In this document: positions 1-5,330 of the stretch, one piece after another
How the letters are laid out: every line of letters begins with the position of its first letter
Position numbering within the stretch: position 1 is the stretch's first letter
Source: DATJMJ01 sp035503975
Lineage (GTDB): Bacteria > Actinomycetota > Acidimicrobiia > Acidimicrobiales > Palsa-688
Length of the DNA: 8,290 nucleotides
Direction: 5' to 3'
Assembly: GCA_035503975.1 (NCBI GenBank)
Contig: DATJST010000495.1
Coordinates: 1-8,290 of the forward strand
Notes under the pieces: generated by a model
Seen by the model: only the letters and a program-made list of their open reading frames with translations
What the model was told of the DNA's origin: nothing
Databases searched by the model: none
Position numbers and translations under genes: made by a program

Positions 1-617
1 ACCCAGGGTTCGCCGAGGCGTTTGCGTAATGCCGAGACGGTGATCCGTACGGCGTTGGTGAACGGGTCGGCGTGCTCGTCCCACGCCCGCTCTAAGAGCT
101 CTTCGGCGCTGACGACCCCGCCTTCGGCAGCTACGAGGACCTCGAGTACGGCGAACTGCTTGCGGGTGAGCGCGACGTAGCGGCCGTCACGGTAGACCTC
201 GCGGCGGAACGGGTCGACACGCAGGCCGGCGATCTGTCGAACGGGCGGCCGGTTGTGGGCGCGACGACGGTCGAGGGCTCGGAGACGGAGCACGAGCTCT
301 CGCAGCTCGAACGGCTTGGTGAGGTAGTCGTCTGCGCCGAGCTCGAACCCGGAAGCCTTGTCGTCGAGGCGGTCGGCGGCGGTGAGCATGAGGATGGGCA
401 TTCCGCTGCCCGAGGCGACGATGCGCCTGGCGATCTCGTCGCCGGAGGGCCCGGGGATGTCGCGGTCGAGGACGGCGATGTCGTAGGCGTTGACGTTTAG
501 CAGGCCGAGAGCGGTGTCACCGTCCGCCGCGATGTCCGCGGCGATCGCTTCCAGGCGGAGGCCATCGCGGATGGCTTCGGCCATGTAGGGCTCGTCCTCG
601 ACGATCAGCACACGCAC
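1..617 (-). CDS. vanR: VanR-type OmpR-family response regulator (3' end outside window)
   Basis: Two-component response regulator, expected to switch on van resistance genes after phosphorylation by a VanS sensor kinase. The 205 visible residues hold a receiver domain (about 1-115) with acidic residues E7/D8, phosphoacceptor D51 in AVLDRDIPG, T79 and K101 (TKPF). A winged-helix DNA-binding domain follows (about 128-205) and ends at SALRKRLGEPW, so only about 15-25 residues are missing beyond base 1. The sequence closely resembles actinomycete VanR as I remember it (PYMAEAIRDGLRLEAIAADI, DIPGPSGDEI). The start is GTG at 617: the in-frame stop TAA at 630-632 lies just upstream and VRVLIVEDE is the usual N-terminus. 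A TAACCT hexamer at 632-627 could be a -10 box for a near-leaderless mRNA. The gene is divergent from a broken vanH, which supports VanR over other OmpR members. A vanS gene would be expected just left of the window. Confidence 0.9.
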   Translation of the reverse strand, partial: MRVLIVEDEPYMAEAIRDGLRLEAIAADIAADGDTALGLLNVNAYDIAVLDRDIPGPSGDEIARRIVASGSGMPILMLTAADRLDDKASGFELGADDYLTKPFELRELVLRLRALDRRRAHNRPPVRQIAGLRVDPFRREVYRDGRYVALTRKQFAVLEVLVAAEGGVVSAEELLERAWDEHADPFTNAVRITVSALRKRLGEPW

Positions 618-641
618 ATTCGCATAAGGTTACGCCCCAGG

Positions 642-673
642 GCATATCGTCCGCGTATCGAAAACCATATACG
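642..673. promoter_or_regulatory. tandem direct repeats, candidate VanR operator
   Basis: The vanR-vanH intergenic region carries GCATATCG at 642-649, GCGTATCG at 653-660 and a looser copy CCATATACG at 665-673. The start-to-start spacing is 11 and 12 bp. OmpR-family regulators usually bind tandem direct repeats spaced about one helical turn apart, and this is the only place a divergent vanR/vanH promoter pair could be controlled. No convincing -35/-10 pair is visible for vanH. Binding is inferred, not shown. Confidence 0.45.
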
Positions 674-694
674 TACTGGCAACATCAGGTTGGC

Positions 695-1387
695 TTGACT
701 AGGACCGTGGCCGTCGTACCAACTATGGGGATCACCGTCTATGGATGCGGGCCAGAGGAGGCCGCCTTGTTCCGAGAGATGGCGCCTCGTTTCGGCGTCC
801 AGCCGAGCATTACAGACGCAGTGCTATCTGAAGCCAATGTAGGACTGGCATCGGGTACTCGGTGCATCAGTGTCGGTCACAAGGCGAGGATCGCAACTTC
901 GGCTTTTATTGCGCTCAGCCAAGCCGGCGTGAGCTACATCTCAACGCGAAGTGTCGGTTGCGACCACATCGACGTGCAATGCGGGGAACGCCTTGGTATT
1001 GCTGTCGAAAATGTCGCCTATTCGCCCCACAGCGTTGCCGACTACACGTTGATGCTGATGTTGATGGCGGTGCGACGTGCCAAATCCACTCTCAGCCGTG
1101 TGCAGGCTCATGACTACCGACTGAACGACGTGGCCGGGAGGGAACTCCGCGACATGACCATTGGGGTCATCGGCATGGGGAACATCGGTGCGTCCGTCCT
1201 GGACCGGCTGCAGGGCTTCGGCTGCCGCGTCCTGGCGTATGACCGCTGTCCTCAAACCTCCGCCGAGTACGTACCTCTCGACGAGCTGGTACGGCGAAGC
1301 GACATCGTCACGCTCCATACGCCGCTCAACGCCAGCACCCACCACCTCTTGAGCCGTCAACGTATCGAGCAGATGAAGGACCGGTAG
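695..1387 (+). pseudogene. vanH: truncated VanH-type D-lactate dehydrogenase
   Basis: Intact VanH reduces pyruvate to D-lactate, which VanA uses to make D-Ala-D-Lac cell-wall precursors that vancomycin binds poorly. This 230-residue reading frame matches VanH along its length: GITVYGC near the N-terminus (12-18), CISVGHKARI (57-66), YISTRSVGCDHID (81-93), NVAYSPHSVADYT (106-118) and GFGCRVLAYD (174-183). The Rossmann motif is G160-x-G162-x-x-G165, and D183 ends the second strand. It stops with TAG right after RIEQMKDR, where family members continue with GAFLINTGRG. About 90-100 residues are absent, including the catalytic Arg, Glu and His of the D-hydroxyacid dehydrogenase family, so the product should be inactive. 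The start is uncertain: TTG 695, GTG 707 or ATG 725, the last giving the usual MGITVYGC. It is divergent from vanR, and no vanA or vanX follows. Confidence 0.87.
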
Positions 1388-1517
1388 GAAGAGCTGCCCC
1401 GGGTGACGCCGTGACCGACGCCTTGGACCGCGTAGTGGCCGGCGGGGTTGCCAGCGGCTCTGCGGCTGCGGCGCACCGGAGAGTCGCAAGCGCATAATTG
1501 GTTTTATCGCGCCGCGC
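1388..1517. other. junction between two truncated genes
   Basis: These 130 bp separate the broken 3' ends of vanH (rightward) and the HEPN gene (leftward). I see no recognisable protein domain. A short frame from GTG 1411 to TAA 1495-1497 gives 28 residues beginning VTDALDRVVAGGVAS. It loosely recalls the ALRDTVEN stretch near the VanH C-terminus but is too short and diverged to assign. An imperfect inverted repeat sits at 1490-1512. No transposase fragment, insertion-sequence end or target duplication is evident. Confidence 0.5.
1490..1512. repeat. imperfect inverted repeat at the truncation junction
   Basis: GCGCATAA (1490-1497) pairs with TTATCGCGC (1504-1512) around a TTGGTT loop, with one bulged base. 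It lies between two converging truncated genes, so it could act as a terminator for either. It could also be a scar or a recombination site. It has no proper U-tract on either strand. Confidence 0.4.
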
Positions 1518-1667
1518 TCAAAAGACTCCCAAGAACCCAGTCAGGACGCCGGCCAGGATGGCGAGGCCCGCGGTGACGTTGGAGAAACCCTCCCTGCGTT
1601 CGCTCGCCACGAGCTCGGCCGTTTCGAGGTAGGCGCGGGCCATGTTGAGACGGCCGGACGCCTCCAT
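1518..1667 (-). pseudogene. truncated HEPN-domain toxin partner of MNT
   Basis: Small leftward frame of 49 residues from ATG 1667, which has a strong Shine-Dalgarno (AAGGGGAGGG, 1680-1671). A longer frame from GTG 1703 would overlap the MNT stop but lacks such a site. The visible part (RLNMARAYLETAELVASERR, then NVTAGLAILAG) resembles the first helices of actinobacterial HEPN proteins encoded next to MNT nucleotidyltransferases. As I recall, those run to about 130-150 residues and continue LAGIAASDAIC. Here the match breaks at about base 1545 and the frame ends LTGFLGVF. The conserved R...H element of HEPN RNases lies in the missing part, so toxin activity is not expected. It sits directly downstream of the MNT gene, the usual two-gene toxin-antitoxin order. 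The assignment rests on a short match plus context. Confidence 0.6.
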
Positions 1668-1695
1668 AGGCCCTCCCCTTGATGTGCGGGCTGCC

Positions 1696-2424
1696 TTAGG
1701 CACGGGCGGGGACCGTCAGCAGGTTCGACCTCCCGGCAACGACTATCCCGCGCTGGCGTATCTCTTGGTCAAGCGCGGGGTCGCTAGTCGACAGCTTGTA
1801 CCACTGCCAGGTCGATAGTTCGACGGCGTGCAAGGGGTTCCCCGTCCAGCGCTGCACACTTCTATGGAGGGCATCGACCGAAGCGTGCCAGGCCTTTGCG
1901 TCAGGGAACGGAGAGGAGTAAGAGGCGGAGCTAGCCGTCGCCGCGGTCACCGAGGCCTCGAGGAACCCCGTCCATCCCGGCGTCTTCACCCGGGGCGTTT
2001 CGTCACCTGGGAAGGGTTGGTGGACGAGTAACAGGTCGATGTCGCTGTCGGGGCCTCCGTCACCGCGAGCAGCTGACCCGAAGACGGCCGCGTGAACGGG
2101 CTTCTCGGTCCACCCGGATAACGTCTCCCTCAGCCGCTTCCACAGCTCGAGGCGGAGGTCTGCCAGAAGTGCCGCGGCGGGGGCTGCCACGTGGTCGCGG
2201 TTCAACTCGTGCACCAGGTTCCTGCCCATCTGGGTTGCCGTGACAAGGCCCTGCTCCACTAGGCGGGCGACGCTGCGGCGGATCCCGATCTCAGAGCCCC
2301 GGGCCGCCTGCTGCGCGATCTCCCCAACGGTGAGCGGGCGTCCTGCCCTGGCCAGGACAGACAGCACCGGCCCGTCGAGGGTCGGCGTCAACGCCCGTGT
2401 CGGGTCGCCCAGGTCCACGATCAT
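1696..2424 (-). CDS. winged-helix / MNT-type nucleotidyltransferase (HEPN-MNT antitoxin)
   Basis: Protein of 242 residues with two parts. Residues 14-76 look like a winged-helix DNA-binding domain (LSVLARAGRPLTVGEIA, then SVARLVEQGLVTATQMGRN). Residues 110-235 form a minimal nucleotidyltransferase domain with the signature VFGSAARGDGGPDSDIDLLLV: G116, S117 and metal-binding D128 and D130. HAVELS (199-204) may supply the third acidic residue. In characterised HEPN/MNT pairs the MNT protein neutralises the HEPN RNase by transferring nucleotides to it, and the fused winged helix suggests autoregulation. The stop TAA (1698-1696) is 28 bp before the partner ATG. ATG 2424 abuts a TATAAT box, so transcription probably starts near GTG 2418 and the true protein may begin there, leaderless. 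The partner is truncated, leaving this as an orphan antitoxin or a standalone regulator. Confidence 0.85.
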   Translation of the reverse strand: MIVDLGDPTRALTPTLDGPVLSVLARAGRPLTVGEIAQQAARGSEIGIRRSVARLVEQGLVTATQMGRNLVHELNRDHVAAPAAALLADLRLELWKRLRETLSGWTEKPVHAAVFGSAARGDGGPDSDIDLLLVHQPFPGDETPRVKTPGWTGFLEASVTAATASSASYSSPFPDAKAWHASVDALHRSVQRWTGNPLHAVELSTWQWYKLSTSDPALDQEIRQRGIVVAGRSNLLTVPARA

Positions 2425-2430
2425 ATTATA
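2425..2430 (-). promoter_or_regulatory. TATAAT -10 box abutting the MNT start
   Basis: On the minus strand a perfect TATAAT ends exactly at the base before ATG 2424. A transcript would begin about 6-7 nt later, close to the in-frame GTG at 2418-2416 (third codon). This suggests a leaderless mRNA starting at GTG, as is common in actinobacteria. No good -35 hexamer is visible at 16-18 bp spacing (CGATCT or similar), so an activator or an extended promoter may be involved. Confidence 0.55.
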
Positions 2431-2436
2431 TAGCTA

Positions 2437-2474
2437 CCTATCTCATCAGATCGTTATCTGTCAGATACGATAGG
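2437..2474. promoter_or_regulatory. nested inverted repeats upstream of the MNT gene, candidate operator
   Basis: CCTATCTCATCAG (2437-2449) is an imperfect inverted copy of CAGATACGATAGG (2462-2474): 10 of 13 positions pair, with the outer CCTATC/GATAGG perfect. Nested inside is CAGAT (2447-2451), CGTT, ATCTG (2456-2460). The block occupies the -15 to -45 region of the MNT promoter, which suits a repressor site, plausibly for the MNT protein's own winged helix. This is inference from position and symmetry. Confidence 0.45.
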
Positions 2475-2624
2475 ACGATGAGCGGTACGTGGACCTGCGA
2501 GACGAGGCCAGGCCACAAGCAACGGATTCTTCGTCCGATGTCCTGACGGCGACATTTTCCCCCGTCATGGCCCCGACCCTCTCCGCGTGGAGGCGGCCGC
2601 ACCTAGTCCGGAGGGCCAACCATC

Positions 2625-2667
2625 TGGGCAACTTCTTGGGCAACAACTGCCGCCGATTGTTGCCCAA
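2625..2667. repeat. TGGGCAAC repeat cluster with an 11 bp perfect palindrome
   Basis: TGGGCAAC occurs at 2625-2632 and again at 2637-2644 (12 bp period), and inverted as GTTGCCCA at 2659-2666. The second and third copies belong to a perfect inverted repeat: TTGGGCAACAA (2636-2646), a 10 bp spacer, TTGTTGCCCAA (2657-2667). This could be a dimeric regulator's operator, a tyrosine-recombinase core site (paired arms around a short spacer) or an RNA hairpin. It has no U-tract, so a classical terminator is less likely. Confidence 0.6.
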
Positions 2668-3088
2668 AACGGCCATCCACGCCCGATCAGTAGGTCGCGA
2701 GACGGCAGTTCAGACCGGGCTTTACCATGCTCGGAGCGACAGGTTCCACAACGGTAAGCCTGGCTAAGGGTCAGCTCGCGCGTATCCGCCGGGGAGGGCT
2801 CCTCGCGGTGCGCTCGAGGGACATCATCTGCTTCTAAGTCGGGCGGCCTGCTTTGGACGCTCTGACATGCATCGCGGAGGTGTACCGACCTCCGAGGAAG
2901 CCCAACTCCGCCGATGGGAGCTCCCAAGCGCGGCGCAGAAGTGTTTCGCGGAACCTCTGGCTGTCGCTGGGGCGTTACCAGGTCGTGCGCCGCCAACCAG
3001 GCCTTAGCGCGGAGCGCCTCGTCGCCGCCACCCGCCCAGCGCGAGCCCAACCGGCCCGGCGAGCAGGCTGTCGGGGGGCCGGCACTAA

Positions 3089-3106
3089 GGGGGCCGAACG
3101 GCCCCC
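3089..3106. terminator. GC-rich hairpin upstream of the propeller operon
   Basis: GGGGGCC (3089-3095), loop GAAC, GGCCCCC (3100-3106): a perfect 7 bp stem without a following U-tract. It ends 48 bp before ATG 3155. It may insulate the operon from upstream transcription, or lie in its leader as an attenuator-like element. Its 14-base core GGGCCGAACGGCCC recurs at 7564-7577, just after the operon. Confidence 0.45.
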
Positions 3107-3154
3107 GCACGGCTCGACGGCCGTAGTCGCGCCGCCGCCGAGCGGTGCCTAAGG

Positions 3155-4309
3155 ATGCTGGGCCGGGTATTGAGCCGGCTTGGGGCCGTCATCAGCGCGA
3201 GTGCCCTGACAATTGGTGGCCTGGCCCCGGGGTCGGCTGCCCTGGCCTACCGGTCAGCCACCTACCCGGCGGCGCTCCAGTTCTCGGGCATTTCCGTGTC
3301 AGCTCGAGGGCTCGGCCTCTACGGGACGGCCACCATCGCCGGTAACCAGGGCGTCGACTGCCTGGAGGCCGACGTCAACCCGGCAACGCTCGCGTTGTCC
3401 GACATCTTCGAGCCGCGCTGCGACGACCCCCGCATATCGGGCCACCCCGTGGTGCCGATCGAGGCCACTGTCGACAAGGGCAACTACATCGCGGTCCGAG
3501 TGGCCCGGCTTGACTCTAAAACTGGGCACATAGAGGTCGGCCCCGTGCTCGGGACCGACGAGGACGCCTCCGACACCCGCCCGCAATGGGTCTACGGAGC
3601 TGGTTCGCTTTGGCTCTACCTCGCCGCGCCCAAGGGCTCGCCCGCTGCCGGGAAGGCCTTACGGGTCTCCGTGGCGACCGGGCAGCTCGTGCAAACAACC
3701 GAGGTCTCGCCTGGCCTGTTCCGTCCGGTGATGACGGCCGACTCCAACGGGCTGTACTTGTCGCCCGCGGTCAACGGAGGGCTCCAGGCCAGTCCCGGGA
3801 CCGCCAACGCGGTCATCTTCCACGTGGGCCTGGGCGCGACGAAAAGCGATGTCTTTTACCGGTGGCCCGCCGGCAAGTGGTACGGCTTTGCCGATTGGAT
3901 GTCCGGGTACGGCGACCAGCTATGGGCAGACCTATGCCAACGCGGCGGGCCCTCTCTCAAGTGCGTGCTAGCGGGTTTCGAGGGCACGAGCGCTCGGCCG
4001 GACCTGCTGAGGCCTGAGCCCTACTTCGACGGGTGGGCGGTCGGCGGCCCCAGTACCGGGTTCTTCACGTCGCTGGTGCCGGCTAACGAAGTCTCCGCGC
4101 CGCTGCCCACCACCATCGTCCGTATCGACCCGTCCACCGGGACTGTCCACCGGCTCACAACGATTGTGCTGCCGGCCTATTGGGGGTTCGTCGAGCCCGA
4201 CGGCAACCCGGGCGCCGCCCTTTACGACAGCGCCCTCTACCTGCTCGCCTCTTCCGGCCCGTCCGACGAGGCCACGCTCTACCGCATCCCGGTGCCGGAG
4301 GGGAAGTGA
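3155..4309 (+). CDS. secreted beta-rich protein, first gene of the three-gene operon
   Basis: I do not recognise a named family. The 384-residue product begins with a clear signal peptide: basic MLGRVLSR, a hydrophobic stretch to about residue 26, and probable cleavage after ALA (29-31). The mature part has no membrane segment. It is rich in short beta-type elements, including SLWLYLAAP (151-159), GLYLSPAVN (199-207), QLWADLC (255-261), RIDPSTGTVHRL (323-334) and ALYLLASSG (360-368), which recall blades of a beta-propeller, but no motif is regular enough to call. Four cysteines (69, 89, 261, 270) could form two disulfides after export. ATG 3155 has AAGG directly in front, too close for a normal Shine-Dalgarno, so initiation may be leaderless or at TTG 3170. 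The stop overlaps the next gene's GTG by 4 bp, so the two are translationally coupled. It is likely an exported partner of the next two propeller proteins. Confidence 0.82.
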   Translation: MLGRVLSRLGAVISASALTIGGLAPGSAALAYRSATYPAALQFSGISVSARGLGLYGTATIAGNQGVDCLEADVNPATLALSDIFEPRCDDPRISGHPVVPIEATVDKGNYIAVRVARLDSKTGHIEVGPVLGTDEDASDTRPQWVYGAGSLWLYLAAPKGSPAAGKALRVSVATGQLVQTTEVSPGLFRPVMTADSNGLYLSPAVNGGLQASPGTANAVIFHVGLGATKSDVFYRWPAGKWYGFADWMSGYGDQLWADLCQRGGPSLKCVLAGFEGTSARPDLLRPEPYFDGWAVGGPSTGFFTSLVPANEVSAPLPTTIVRIDPSTGTVHRLTTIVLPAYWGFVEPDGNPGAALYDSALYLLASSGPSDEATLYRIPVPEGK

Positions 4310-5325
4310 CGCCCGGGCGCTGGCGGGGCGCCGTCGGCGCGCTAACTGGCCTGGTCCTGGTCGCGGCTGTCACGGCGGGCACGCCCGTGGCCAACGCGGC
4401 TACGACACCGGCCCACTCGTCGGCCTGGCGTTCGTACCCTACGGCCGTCGGCGCCTTCAATGCCGTCTCTTGCGCCAGCAGCCGGTTCTGCGTGGCGGTC
4501 GGCTGGTCGACGGGCACTGACTACTTCGTCACCTACAACGGGCGCAGCTGGAGCCCGGCCCGGCTCGCCGAACAGTTCGAAGGTGAAATGGAGTCGGTCT
4601 CCTGCCCGGTGGTTGGCTGGTGCGCAGCCATCACCGACCTCGCTGCCGTCACGGTCTTCCAACGCGGTCAGTGGTCCAAGCTCACCACGGTCGACCCCAA
4701 CCCTGGGCCCCCTTACCCCGGCATGGTGGCCGCCATTTCCTGCTCGTCGCCTCGTTTCTGCGTCGCCGTGGACGGACAGGGCAACGCCGAGACATTTGAC
4801 GGGACGGGGTGGTCCAGGCCCCGCCTGGTCGACCCCGATTACCCGCTGAACGACGTGTCTTGCGCCAGCCCTGGCGACTGTGCAGCGGTCGACGGCTACG
4901 GCCAGGTAGCTGCGCTGACCGGCGACCGTTGGTCCGCGGCCCGGCCGGTCGACATCACGGCCTTCACGGGCATCTCCTGTGCCCGGGCTGATTTCTGCGT
5001 CGCCGTCGACCTTCTCGGCCGCGCCGTTGTCGGCCACGGAGGACAATGGTCGGTCCCTGTGGCCGTAGACCAGGTCGCTGCCAGTCCCCTGTCGGTCTCG
5101 TGCCCCGCCGAGGGCAGGTGCGTCGCCGTCGATAGCCAGGGGAGCGAGACCACCCTGAGCACCGGCCGGTGGGCTCCGCTCCAGGCCATCGACATCGGAG
5201 GAGACCTCGTCGACATATCCTGCTCGCCGGGCCGGCAGCTTTTCTGTGCCGCCGTGGACGGCTCGGGCGGGGTGCTGACATCGACCGCCCCGGGGCCGGC
5301 TCACCCACCGGCGGCAGAGGGGTGA
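4306..5325 (+). CDS. secreted seven-repeat Cys-pair beta-propeller protein
   Basis: Product of 339 residues from GTG 4306, which overlaps the preceding TGA (GTGA) and follows GGAGGGG at 4297-4303. That start gives a proper signal peptide (GRWR, then a hydrophobic core, cleavage after ANA 29-31), whereas starting further upstream would bury it. The mature chain has seven repeats of about 40 residues with the consensus (V/I)SC-x5-C-x-A-(V/I). The cysteine pairs are 56/62, 100/106, 146/152, 186/192, 225/231, 266/272 and 306/314, and there are no other cysteines. Most repeats continue with G-x-W-S and a VD or ID step. This matches a seven-bladed propeller with one disulfide per blade, a pattern I recall from uncharacterised exported actinobacterial proteins. 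There is no anchor or catalytic motif, so binding or scaffolding is the likely role. Five bases separate its stop from the next ATG. Confidence 0.88.
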   Translation: MTPGRWRGAVGALTGLVLVAAVTAGTPVANAATTPAHSSAWRSYPTAVGAFNAVSCASSRFCVAVGWSTGTDYFVTYNGRSWSPARLAEQFEGEMESVSCPVVGWCAAITDLAAVTVFQRGQWSKLTTVDPNPGPPYPGMVAAISCSSPRFCVAVDGQGNAETFDGTGWSRPRLVDPDYPLNDVSCASPGDCAAVDGYGQVAALTGDRWSAARPVDITAFTGISCARADFCVAVDLLGRAVVGHGGQWSVPVAVDQVAASPLSVSCPAEGRCVAVDSQGSETTLSTGRWAPLQAIDIGGDLVDISCSPGRQLFCAAVDGSGGVLTSTAPGPAHPPAAEG

Positions 5326-5330
5326 CCCGC

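Larger units (their letters stand above)
2475..3154. other. 680 bp with no convincing gene
   Basis: All frames here translate to low-complexity, Arg/Pro/Ser-rich sequence without recognisable motifs. The longest is a leftward 181-residue frame at 3110-2565 with a local CGTCRSEHG string, which I could not tie to a family. A 36-residue frame from ATG 2727 to TAA 2837 lacks a Shine-Dalgarno. The stretch may be a decayed gene or a recombination spacer. The structures worth noting are the TGGGCAAC repeat cluster at 2625-2667 and the hairpin at 3089-3106. No clear promoter for the downstream operon is visible. Confidence 0.5.

Noticed and set aside
695..725. TTGACT at 695-700 as a -35 box
   Set aside because: No -10 hexamer follows at 16-18 bp, and a promoter here would start transcription at or beyond the conserved MGITVYGC start.
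941..1495. A 184-codon minus-strand frame opposite vanH
   Set aside because: It overlaps the clear vanH homology, has a random-looking composition and is expected by chance in GC-rich DNA.
1411..1497. A 28-codon frame (VTDALDRVV...) as a leftover VanH C-terminus
   Set aside because: The likeness to the ALRDTVEN region covers only a few residues and is out of frame with vanH. It is mentioned in the junction entry but not called.
2717..2763. CCGGGCTTTACC...GGTAAGCCTGG with a GGTTCCA string, as a possible tRNA
   Set aside because: The arms pair only with a bulge, and D-arm and anticodon-arm geometry cannot be built in the short interval between them.
2478..2837. Short frames from ATG 2478 (22 codons) and ATG 2727 (36 codons)
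   Set aside because: Neither has a well-placed Shine-Dalgarno or recognisable sequence, and there is no precursor-peptide context such as modification or export genes.
2565..3110. A 181-codon minus-strand frame in the gene-poor stretch, with a CGTCRSEHG string
   Set aside because: The single CxxC is not enough for a zinc-binding domain call. The rest is low complexity, with no ribosome binding site or family resemblance.
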